Origin: Drosophila miranda
Taxonomy: Eukaryota > Arthropoda > Insecta > Diptera > Drosophilidae
Direction of reading: 5' to 3'
Length of the DNA: 64,000 nt
Assembly (NCBI RefSeq): GCF_003369915.1
Contig: NC_046677.1
Coordinates: forward strand, 22,896,913-22,960,912
The translations under genes were made by a program, and so were the position numbers. Below the pieces are notes generated by a model, which did not search any database, was not told the DNA's origin, and saw only the letters and a list, made by a program, of their open reading frames with translations. Shown piece by piece: positions 1-12,441 of the stretch (position 1 is its first letter; every line of letters starts with the position of its first letter).

Positions 1-1132
1 GATTACTGTGATGTATCCATATTTTCCATTCAATCAGGTCTCTTCTTCCGGCATGGCAGATTACCTTAAGAAATTAATTCAAAGAACTATTTTTAAAATA
101 AGTAAAAGATGTGTAATTGAGAGATTTGTCATCAAGCAAAAACCCATTGAATAAGGCAGCTCTTCAACTACAAACACCTCTAATTGAAAGCAAATCAGCT
201 CAAGCTTGTATCTGGAACAAACCTTTCTGAATATCGGGACTTATTGCATGAAAATTTCATATTTCATGCAAATGATTTTGACTGCAGCACCAAATTTGAC
301 AACTTCAAGTGGCTGTGGCAGCTGTGCCAAAACCCAACCCATCTCTGGCCTCATCATCTGCGATTCACTGGCAGCACAGCTTCTTCAGCAATTTATGCAT
401 TCAAGTGGCAGCCAAAGGCAGCAGCCAGCAGCCAGCAAACGCTGATGATGACAATAAGGACGCAACTCCCTGGATCCATCCCCGGACTCCACTCCGTGAT
501 TCTGATTCTGAGAGTCTCTGATATTTTGCCCGTTGTTGTTACTTCTGTATCTGTAAGATGCATTTGGCTGATTGTCAAGTGTCTCGTTTTGTTATCAAGA
601 CGCTGGCATCATTATCCAGGAAACAGGAATGCTTCAACGAGTTAAAACTGTTACTTAACCGGTACCTTAAAGCACAGTTTGAATTCAATTTTGGGTAAAA
701 AAGTGTCTTCGCTTCTCTGATAAAAAGAAGAGGTTGTTCCCTGTACCAATAATAAGAAAAATTAGACTAGGATTGTCCTTAGGGCTTAGTGTTCTGTGAG
801 AAACACATAGCCGTAGCTCCATTAATCTCTCAGATCAGAAAAAGCAATCTGTGCAATTTCTTAATTAATTTCTTAATCAGTGAAAAGTATTGTTTCATTT
901 CAGATTGTTCTAGACATTTCCAGATTGCAAGAGAATATTTATTTAAAGAAATATATAAATTCTAGGTTTTCCCCCTCACTCCTTATCAATTTGAATTATT
1001 AATGAGTTCAAAAGGTTGCCTTCTCCCTGTTTTCTTAATAAGAATATACATGTTAATGATGATTTGCGATGTGTGTGTGTTTGTACACTAAAACTTGATT
1101 TTCGCCGATTGATTTATGGGGCTATAACTCAC
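1..1132. other. Intergenic or intronic, AT-rich
   Basis: I see no convincing gene. Open frames here start without ATG and have no coding character. If the signal-peptide exon just to the right is real, this stretch is the start of its intron, since that gene reads leftward and its donor faces this way. Confidence 0.5.
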
Positions 1133-1196
1133 CTGGCAATGTCAAGACTCCGCTGAGGGCCAGAGCGATCAATAGAGCACTGAGCAACAGCTTCAT
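1133..1196 (-). CDS. First exon of a small secreted protein (partial)
   Basis: On the minus strand an ATG at 1196 opens 21 codons that read as a textbook signal peptide: a Lys at position 2, a long Leu/Ala core and a small-residue end (GVLTLP). The frame then meets a consensus donor, CCAG|gtgagtt, with exon end at 1133 in phase 1. No acceptor with a believable continuation is visible to the left, so the rest probably lies outside the window. The product cannot be named; short secreted peptides with a leader-only first exon are common in flies. Confidence rests on the leader composition and the clean donor. Confidence 0.55.
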
Positions 1197-4100
1197 ATTT
1201 CTTATTTCAATTTTCACACGCTTTTAAAGCCTTTTTTTAGTTTGTATTGTTTCAGAACTTGGTATATGTTTATATTTATTTAGGGCACAGTTTTTGTTCA
1301 GATGCCTGTTGTATATTTTCTGCGTTTCGCCGGTTAACTAGTCGGCTCTGTTCTGTTCGGTTCGGTTTCGGTTCTGTATGGAAAGGCAAACAATTCTCAA
1401 ATGCGCTTAAATGATTTGAGGAAACGGCAAATAAACGGCAAACGAAACCGAATGAGAGGGCGTGAGGGAGAGCGATTGAGTGAGTGGCTAGCCTGACGCT
1501 GACGTTGACGTTGACGCTGACCGCTCGCTTGCTCTCACACTCTCCCTCTCAATGAATATGGCTCTCCCTTCGACTAAATTAAACGGTACGTTCCTGACTG
1601 CATGACACTTACTAACTTATTCTTCTACTTGCTGGCAGTAATATTTCTTTTAAATATACATACTTATATGGAAGTATTATGTGAATAGAAGCTGACAATC
1701 GCTCGTATATTGATATACTAATCATATACTACTCAGTTGAAAATTTATTTTCTAAAAGCTACTCTTTACACTCAACATTTGTTGTAATATTACCTGTTAT
1801 TGAATAATAAATTTATCATAAAAAATATATTCATATATATCAAATTTCCAAAGTTTTTTTAGCCCTTTAAAATTCATATGCATAATTTCTAACTTTAAAA
1901 TCCTGCTCCTATTAAGTGACTGTCATACCGGCTTACATTCAATCGAATGGTCAGCAAGTGCTGTGGGAACGAAAATGGGGACTTCTCTGTTTTTTGCGGT
2001 GTGCAATATTTTGGTCCAGCACTGTGCCTGCATGCGACGTATGAGTAATTTTTTGTTGTTGTTGCGGCTAATCAGTTTTTGTCTATGCTTCGTTAACTGC
2101 ACGCTCATTCTGCCTCTGTCTGTCCCAGTCTGTGCCCATGTCCCTGTCCCTGTCATTCATGCTACTCGTACAATATGTTTTCTATTCTCATTCGTATTTT
2201 GATTTGACTTCAATCGCCGCACTGGCTGGAAATTATTTCGATTTGTTGAATGGCTAAATCACCTGTTGGCCGAGCTTCGTATAGAGTTCAAGGTTAACGA
2301 TTGTGTAACTTATTCGCTTATTCACCCATAGAGTGTCGAAGCTTGTATGACACTCACATAATGGTGTAATACCAATTTCAATTGGTGAAATATATAAATA
2401 CTTATTAAATCTTTCCATAATAAATGGGTAAATAAGATACAAATGGTGATTTACTAAGAATCCCCGCCAACGAAATTGTGTACGAAATTTTCTTAGTAAA
2501 AATCTCCCGTTCCGGGTTTCCAAACCTATTACAATATATTACCAACTGAAAACAGAGCTTGAAGCTAAACAGAGGTCTCTTCTCTATAATTAAATGCTTT
2601 TGATAAAGCTCTTCTTGTTAATTCCATAATCAAAACAGTCACGCCTTCAGTTGAAGCCGATTCAATCCAGTCACGACTACTGCGCTGGCGTTAATGACAA
2701 AGGTCACCGTTTTCTTTGGAAATTGTTAGAGCAGTTCCAATATCGGATGATCTTTTGTGATCTTTCTCTTTGAACTGTTAACATTCTGGTTATTCTTATT
2801 TTTTTTGAATAAGGCATTTATTCGAATTGTTAATATTTTATTGGGCTACAATATTAGAATATTTAGACTGTCTTTTTTTCTCAGATATATAGAAATTCAT
2901 ATTATATTTGGTATATTAAGCAATTTTTGAATTTTTCTTCAGTTTTATTTTGTTTATACATAGGTATCTTTTTTTCTTATATTCTTTATTTAAGATCTGT
3001 ACAAAGATTTGACAACCATTAATTTTTTTTTGTTTGGACTTTGTCGTTTTTTTTATTGTAAACACTTTTTTATCGCAATATAAACTTTATGGCACACGTG
3101 TTAGGGGGCACAATGCAAGTATTTGCACAGTTAAATTCAATTTCGCAAATAATTTCTAGCAAATGTTCTAATGGATTGTTTATAAACAATTTTTTTCGGC
3201 GCCGAAACGGAAATCACACAGACATAAACAATCTCTTGTATCCACATACCGACTCGAAAATTTGCATAAACTTTTGTTGTTGCTGCTGCTTCGGTCGTCA
3301 TACAGTTATTTCTGTAGGTTGCTGGCAGAACTCAAAGTGGGACTCGTTTTTGGGGGGAAAACTCGCGATCTTCGCCGTGCGCCGTCTCTTGTGAGAGTTG
3401 ATTTCGGACTAAACGAATGCGTACGGATTTGGCTTCATTTATACCAACGCACACGCAGTCCGCACATAAAGAGAGCGATGAGAAAGGCAGGCAGTGCGAG
3501 ATCAGAGAAGTCTTCTCAAAGAATGGCCAACAAATATGATCGACTGCGGGATGCCTGAAAATGGATGGGCAGCAAAGGCAGACATACAAATTAAACTCCT
3601 AAAAATGCAGGGAAGAACGCTGTATTACGAATTGTGCTCTGAAAGTAAGAGTTGAAAGGCGTTATACAAGATTTCAATCCTATAAGCCATGCCTTCATGG
3701 CTCTCCACTATACCCGGTATACCCAGATCCCCTTAGGGTATTTGGAATAACAGAAAATGAATAAAAATGCGTTGAATGCATTGACACGTCAGTGGCAGTG
3801 CCAGTGGCAGTGGCAGCAAAAGTGAATGTCGTCGGAGAGGGACATGGACTGTGGGTCATCCCTTGACCAAACAAGCAAAATCACAAATTCAAAGCAGCTC
3901 GCCGACCAAGACTACGACAAGGAACGCGCGCCAAGCTACGTTCCTGGAGTGACAATGAACACTTCAGATCCGCTCCAAGGCAGTGGTCTCCCACCTCCAC
4001 CTCCACCTTGCCCCGATCTCTTTTTATAGATCTTTTCCAGATTGGGATCTTGTTCGGTACAGCTGTTGCTCCTCCTCCTCTACCTTCTAGAACTTGTAAT

Positions 4101-5012
4101 TCTTGTCGCAGACCGCGAACCGGATTCTCTTTTAACTGCACTTTCGGTTGATGTTTTTTGTTTCGTATCAACTGGTTCGATGCATCTTGCCTTTAAGTGA
4201 GAAAAAGCATTTAAAATTAATTACCATTTTTGTACAAATTGTTAAAACGACATTTTTGTGGTTTGTGATTTCTGGCTGGACAAAAAAATCCCCAAAACAA
4301 GATTTTTGGTCTGCCAACATTGACAAATTGTTGTCAAGGCCTTTGAATGACAAGAAATTGAGTAAGTTGTGTTTTTGGTAACTATTGGACAAAATCTCTG
4401 GTTTTTCACGTGGAACCTCTTCACTCAATTTGTCATGGTTTAAATTCTATTTTATTTAAATATAGCAACATGTCAGGGCCTGACGCTGTCCGCCGACCAA
4501 CCGCCCACAATTTATGATAAGTACGGTATGATGCTCTAGACCTTGAAACTGATGTGCGGGAAATGAGAGCAGAGTACGAGAGATAAGCAAGATTTTACTC
4601 TCCAAATACAATAAAATATTTATAGATTTAAAAATTTCTTGCAAAACTATATGATTTTATTTGATTACAGCTGTAGGCTAGCGATATCTTTTCTTTGCTT
4701 AAAATATAAATATGGCTATCGTCGGTAATAAGCTACATTTTGGTGGTTTTTTTCCCCATTGCTTTATAATTTTATCACAATATTTCCCCATAGCTCCATA
4801 ATTCTCCATTCTCCCATTAATTAATCAATTTTCTATAAGATTGGTATAGTTTTATTGCATTGTTTTTTACAAAACATTCAAACAAAAACGGTTTCCAAAT
4901 TTAAAAATTGGATAACAACACACACACGAAATCGCAAAGGAGACACCTGCCGACGAAACGGTGAACTGTGAGATTTGACGCCCCCTGCTGACCAAATTGT
5001 GTAAACTATAGA
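1197..5012. other. Intergenic, AT-rich, with a candidate minus-strand promoter and exon
   Basis: About 3.8 kb with no gene I can confirm. It contains a TATA-containing candidate 5' exon (listed separately at 3250-3443), short runs of CAGTGG near 3790 and many A/T homopolymers. Open frames between 2254-2523 and 3089-3589 are low-complexity and lack coding bias. Confidence 0.6.
3250..3443 (-). promoter_or_regulatory. Candidate TATA promoter and short first exon
   Basis: On the minus strand a TATAAAT box (3437-3443) is followed about 30 bases later by a TTAGTC initiator-like site. About 100 bases further on, an ATG at 3301 opens 17 codons (starting MTTEAAATTK) that run into a good donor, GTCG|gtatgtgg, with exon end at 3250. 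A promoter, ATG and donor in the right order and spacing suggest a real 5' exon. Its downstream exons were not found; it could serve the signal-peptide exon at 1133-1196 or a gene further left. Confidence 0.3.
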
Positions 5013-5023
5013 TGGTCACACTA
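5013..5023 (+). promoter_or_regulatory. Motif 1 (M1BP-type) core promoter site
   Basis: TGGTCACACTA is an exact match to the Drosophila housekeeping core element Motif 1. It lies 127 bp before the Fam92 ATG, so the Fam92 start site is probably within a few tens of bases. Confidence 0.7.
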
Positions 5024-5139
5024 ACAATTGTCCAGCCCTGCGTTGCTTGACGACGGTTTTGTTTTGATTTTTCTGTCAAAAAAAATAAATAACAAAAAAG
5101 CAATTAATAAAGAAGATTTAATCTCAAAACGATATCAGG

Positions 5140-6857
5140 ATGTTTCGCCGTGGCAAATTGTCGTTTCTAAACACCAAAGACGACCGCATTAAGATTATAA
5201 ATGAGCGTATAACGCTGACCGAACGCCACTTAATGGAAATGTGTTCGGCATTCGCTTTGGTAACAAGGAAAATGGCCAAGTCAGCGGAATAAGTAAAACA
5301 AGAATTGAATGGGCATGTTTACAAGATCTCTTTTAATGCCAGATACCGAGACTCGTTCGATGAGCTGGCAAAGGGTGTCAAGGGCTATGCAGATGAAGAG
5401 GAAATCAACGAAAGCCTCTCGACTGGTCTAAAGAGCTTCACAAATGCAGTCACAATAATGGGCGACTACATGGACATTAATGTACATCGTCTGGAGCATA
5501 AAGTAATCCATGCTGAGAAGCATATTTCCAACCCTAAACATTTCTCCATCCTACACGCAGATTGTCAATGAGATGACTTCATTTGAGCAGCTCTGCAAGT
5601 CCACGCGCGACAATCTCCGACTGGCGGTCATTGCCCGGGACAAAGAGGTGTTGCGCCAACGCCAGATGCTGGAGATCAAGTCAAAGTTTGCGGCCAATAA
5701 TGTAAGTAGATTTACCCTTTGTAAACAGCCCCATCATTGCATTGATCCCAACAGAGTGCTGCCGACTCAGAGCTCTTCAAGGCCAAGATGGAAGTAGCGC
5801 GTACGAACAAAGAGATTGACGAGATAATCGGCAACTTTGAGCAGCGAAAGCTACGCGAACTCAAGCAGATACTCAGCGACTTCATCCTCATCTCCATGAA
5901 GCAGCACACCAAGGCCCTGGAAGTGCTCAGCGCCAGCTACTATGACATTAGCAGCATTGATGAGCATGACGACTTTCTCGAATTCCAGAAGCTAATGAAA
6001 ACCAAAGAGGAGCCTGCCCAGCGCAAGGGGGCACTGAAGAAGGGTCTGCGCTCGCAGTCAATGGACAGCCTGGATCACGAGCAGTTGGTCAGTCCACTAA
6101 AGCGGCATCAGAAGCTGTCCAGAAGCAGTAAGAATTTGGCTGGTGCGGGCATACCCCATGGCAAGAAGCTGGAGCTGGAGCAGGAAGAGGCGGAGACTGA
6201 TGGGCACGAAGACCAGGAGGCCGACGACGACAATGAGGAGGTGGTGCAGTCTTTATTGTGATTTTTTTGTTAATTTTTAAACGAAAATACTCTCACCCAA
6301 TGCTCTAGGGGACTGAACAAAGTGGGGATGACGACGATGAAGATGAAGAGTCCGGCACGGCCTCGGATGATGAGCGTGAGCCAGCCGAAGCCACCACGCC
6401 CACTCTACGAGATAATGTGTTCGGTGTGAAGCCAAGAACCACCAGCAAAGAGGCAGCAAATCCTTCAGCTAATATGGCGGCTCCACTGAAACCCATCCGC
6501 ACGAGTGTTAAACATCCCTTCAAGGCGGTGGCTTCGACGCATGTAAGACTGCAGAAGCAATTCAAAGTGCCAGAGCACTAGCACCTACCCTATCACTAGA
6601 TCTAGAACAAGTCATTTGCATACGCTAGTCATGGCCACATGGCCCATTATCTCTGCATTATTTACTCCAAATAAACAAATAGAATAAATATATGCACCGA
6701 ACTAATCAAGTGAAAACGCCTCTCCCACCTCCCCCTATCTTTCAAGCAGGTGAAGAGACGGCGACCAGGACGCGGCTCGACCGGAAGAAGCGCCGCCGGT
6801 CGCCTGGTAACCGTTGTTAAATCGAAGTCCTCCTCCACCACACAGCCCCCCGTTTGA
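5140..6857 (+). CDS. Fam92: Fam92/CIBAR family BAR-domain protein
   Basis: Six exons join in frame: 5140-5279, 5343-5502, 5561-5701, 5755-6240, 6309-6542 and 6750-6857, giving about 422 residues. Residues 1 to about 230 align along their length with the CBY1-interacting BAR domain family: an early TERHLMEMC helix, TRKMAKYRD across the first junction, and a [11 protein letters not shown]...KALEVL helix pair. These proteins form membrane-curving dimers that act with Chibby at the ciliary base. The C-terminal third is acidic, then Arg-rich (VKRRRPGRG), and probably disordered. The first donor (AA|gtcagc) is off-consensus but required, because reading through hits a stop. The exon 4 donor (GAG|gtggtg) is weak, and without it translation stops at 6261. 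Without the last splice it stops at 6581. AATAAA signals lie near 6670-6690. Confidence 0.9.
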
Positions 6858-7229
6858 GAAGCCCGATCGATCGGGAGGGGGATTACAATTCGTGAATTTT
6901 AATAATGTATAATTTAAAATAGAAACTAAATGGCAATAGCTCTGAAAATGCCCGTTGCTCGCAAAGTCTACAATTACTTTACTTAAATTATGATCTTCCT
7001 GGCGGAGCGAACTTAAAACTATGCAATAAATTTGAATGAGCAAATCTTTGAGAGCAATTGTGTGTGTGGATGGGATGGGTGCAGTGGGGGATTAAATGAA
7101 TGTGAGAGTCTGGAATTGTAAATTTGATTTGAGTGCTTGGTTTGTGGCGACAATGGTGTTCGATGTATTTGATTAGGGCGTGGCTGGTGAAGGGGCGGGT
7201 GGCCGTGGCCACGCCTAGCTTTGGTCGTC
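6858..7229. other. Convergent 3' region of Fam92 and HSBP1 gene
   Basis: This holds the two facing 3' ends. No additional gene or structured element is apparent. Confidence 0.6.
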
Positions 7230-7581
7230 TCATTTCTCCGGTATCTGGCCCTCGATCCCAGCCTGGTTCATCAGGTCCGCGATGCTCTTCTCCAGATCAT
7301 CGATGCGGTTGCCCATGTCATCGATACGTGTGATTATCTGATCAGACATGGTCTGGAACTTGTCCTGCACGTTCTGCAACAGATTTTGTACCTGATAAAA
7401 GGGGGAGCGAGCATTTACTGGGTGCTGTTCTGCCATTCTATTGTCAATGCTACGTGATTGGGCTACGATTACTCACGTATATGGTCAGCTCCTGCATATT
7501 CTTGGGGTCCATCGCAGCATTGCTGTTGAGCGAGTAGTTCTGGTCCAGGTCGCTGTCCATTTCGTTGCGCAGTTCGGTCAT
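7230..7581 (-). CDS. HSBP1: Heat shock factor binding protein 1 (HSBP1) orthologue
   Basis: Two exons (7477-7581 and 7230-7391) give 88 residues. The second half is nearly identical to HSBP1 across species: [20 protein letters not shown] followed by [20 protein letters not shown]. It is one long heptad coiled coil that forms trimers. In other animals HSBP1 binds the trimerisation domain of HSF1 and dampens the heat-shock response; it also has a role in WASH complex assembly. The ATG at 7581 is chosen because the longer open frame upstream is Pro/Ala-rich and lacks coding character. The intron is 85 bp with a gtgagt donor. I recall the fly orthologue as CG5446. It is divergent to dbe. Confidence 0.9.
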
Positions 7582-9452
<1,871 letters not shown>

Positions 9453-12441
9453 TGTGTGTGAGAGCCTTCTGTTAGTTTTAGTTATTGCTAGAAAATCCTT
9501 AAATAAAAAAGAGAACCCTGTAAATCTAGTTCAACGTTGTAAGAGATCTCTCAGCGAACTCAGTCGCTCTATTCTCACCTGAGAGCGCGTCTCTCTCTCT
9601 CTCTCAACCACTCTCTCTCAGTCCCAGCAAACAAGCACTTCGAGGCTTAGCTCATGCCTCGGCTAACTGGCTGTGCTGTGCTGGCCAAGTTACTTTTTTT
9701 TCCGTCAGAAACACGAAACACGTCGGCCACAACGGACAACGCTCGCGTGCGTTTCAGAAGTCCACAAACAACAACGACGTTGTGGGGTTATTGTTATTTG
9801 TACATTTGCTTTGAAGAGGAAGAGGAAATCGGAGACGAGGCGCGGCGCGGGAGACGGCGACAGTTTGTAGTGGAAGCGGCGGTTGTGGAAGAATTAAAAA
9901 GAACGAAAGAAAGCCGACTCGAAAATAAAAATCGAAGAACGTCGAGAAAGCACAGCACTTACCACAAGCCAGAGCAGGACGGAACGAGGAGGAAGACAGG
10001 TAAAAAAGAAGAAGTAGAGTGCGATGGATACGCAAGCCCAGTTACAGTTAGTTTTTTTATGTTTGAATTCAAATAATAATAAAAGGCAGTGAAAAATGCC
10101 TGAGTGTGCCCTCGCCCTGTCCGTGTCCCTTCTCCCATCTGTGATCATCGCTTGAAAAAACCAAACCAGTTCAAAAATACTAGGGGAACGTGACAACGAA
10201 ATTCGAATTCGTGCTAATTAGGAAAAGAATGCGCAAAGTGAGAGGATGAAGAGGAGAGGTGATATCTAAATACTAAAGAGAGATATGAATGTGTATGCAT
10301 ATGTGTGTGACTGTGTGTTAAGGGAATACCTACTGTATATCAGTGGGGTAAATGCGGTCAATTAGAATAAATATACCTATACGGGTGTGCATACATGTAT
10401 GTAGGTGCTTATGTGTGCAAGATTCGATGAATTAGTGAATGAATTGTGAACAAAAAGCACTGAAAATCAATACGAAACCTGCCGCCGCTCCCAGTTTGTA
10501 TATCCACACACACACACAATGAGAGGCCAGGCCATATACCTGTGTGGAACCGAGTGTGTGTGGAAAAGACTCGTAAAAATATCAACAGAGCTGGAGAAAA
10601 ACAGGTGGAAAAGAAAGCTTAAAAAATGCGGTCGGTCAAAAAGTAAAGTTGCAGCAGACGCTGCGACGGCGACGGTGATGGGAGGTGGAAAATGACGGAG
10701 ACAAATATCAGCAGCAGAGTTACCTTTTCAAGTCGTACGTCGTACATACACGTATACATACATACACAAGAGAGACTCACAGTTACACAGGTACATTCTG
10801 TTTGCCCGCCTGCCACGCATGCGCCCGACAGAGATGGCACTAGTGCTTGTTGAGCGCTGCGCTGCCTGTTGCTCCGGGCTCCGGGGTGTCGGTGTCGATG
10901 TCGATGTCTCCCCATTTGTAACCGAGCCGTGAGTCTCACTTGGCTCTCAAGCATGTTTTTTCACACAGCGCCATTTACCTTCGCCCAAGCCCCCACTCGC
11001 GGCCGGCCCCCACCAACATTTGAGATAAAGCCAACAACTAGAGCCATGCCATGGACAGGCGCTTATCTAAATTTGTCCTGTCCTCTATATACTGCTGCCG
11101 CCTGAATTATTTTAAAAGTAACTTCCCATCCCAGAGGCCAAATGATAAACAAGCCAAAAGCGAGCGACTGCTCCCCCGCTATTAGTGTAATTGTTTTTGT
11201 TTCTGTTTCTGTATCTCCAACTGTTTGTGCGGGGGCTTATCACGCCTTAATTAATTATCTCCACCTGAATGCCGGCCGACCATTACTAAGTATTTGCTTA
11301 AGACGTATGGCCCCGCATCGCGATCAAAGTTGATTTATGCAAGTGCGATCCGCGGCGAGCACTTTCGCTGTTATGTGCGATAAGTTTTATCGCCTAGTTT
11401 CGTCATTCCATTCCCTCTGCCTCCCTCCTCTTAGGCTGCTGTAAGCCAACATCCATTTGTCAAATACCTCGCGAATGATGCAATATGCCAAGTGCTGTGA
11501 TATCTCTGTGGAAACACTGAGCAAATATAACAGCCCAGTGTCAGCAAAGTTGATCCCGTCGCATATCATTTCATGCCTTAAGTAAACACAACATAAACAC
11601 ATACATATTGCATGTACATAACAAGAGTACAGGGGTGTATAGTAGAGCGCCCATGCAGGACAAGAGGGGAGGGGGGTCTGGAAGAATGTTTTAGCTTGTT
11701 TAGGACTATTACTGTGATTCCGCTTCCGCAAATGTATTCTTTATTCCCTACTCAAAATTTTCCATTCACCTGCAGCAGAACACCAAATTGTATGTTCCAC
11801 CTTGGCCCGCCCATTCCGTCCCTGTTAGATTGGTATGCGACGCTGGCGTCGCGGCCTTAGTCGGCGCCAGAGCCCAGCCTAAGCCGTCAGCGGAAAAGTA
11901 GTTGTTTCTGCTGTCACTTGAGTCGCGCTGAGGGAGCGGCTGAGAGTGCTTGTGAGCGAGACCAAGAGCGACAGCGAGAGAGAGAATTTGCAATCCGTGT
12001 TTGTGTGTGTGTTTTTGCAGGTGTGTTCATTTGCAATGCTGTCGAGAGTGGAGTGGGATGGAGAGCGGCTAGAGGGGATAGACAATCAGTTGGCTACGAT
12101 GAGGGGGGTGGGAGTAAAAGAGAGGGCGCGCGATTTTTGAATTCCAAAGCTGAGGCTGTGGCTGGAGGCCGCGGCGCTGAGGCTGCGAGCAAAATGTTAA
12201 AGTTTGAGAATAATTGTGGCCGATTGTGGTCGCCTGGCCATGTGTGGAGCGTGTGCGGGGAGTGTGTGGAAGTGTGGAATGCGGTCTGAGTCAGCGTTTA
12301 TTGGCTGCGCAATAGCCAGAAGAGGGTCGTGCCAGGGGGGCACTCTTCTCAGTCTGATCTTGCTAACCGAACCAAACCGAACGTGTGTTTCCTTTCAGAC
12401 GGTCCTGAACGCGCTTTTTGGCTAGGAATCACCACAACAGA
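9453..12441 (+). other. aru: aru 5' region: GAGA-rich promoter and non-coding exons
   Basis: Just after dbe lies a (CT)n GAGA-type tract (9589-9605 and nearby) and an initiator-like TCAGTC near 9560. A likely non-coding first exon ends at 9999 with donor GACAG|gtaaaa. The first coding exon begins at an acceptor CCTTTCAG|A (12399). The space between is a 2.4 kb intron with a GAGA/GAGAGC-rich patch at 11940-11990 that may be a second promoter. No other gene is seen. Confidence 0.55.

Noticed and set aside
184-645. 153-codon plus-strand frame at the window start
   Set aside because: Begins at TTG, not ATG, with no family resemblance or splice context.
3089-3589. Overlapping plus and minus frames near 3.1-3.6 kb
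   Set aside because: Short, Cys/Phe-rich low-complexity translations; only the promoter and first-exon reading on minus is worth keeping.
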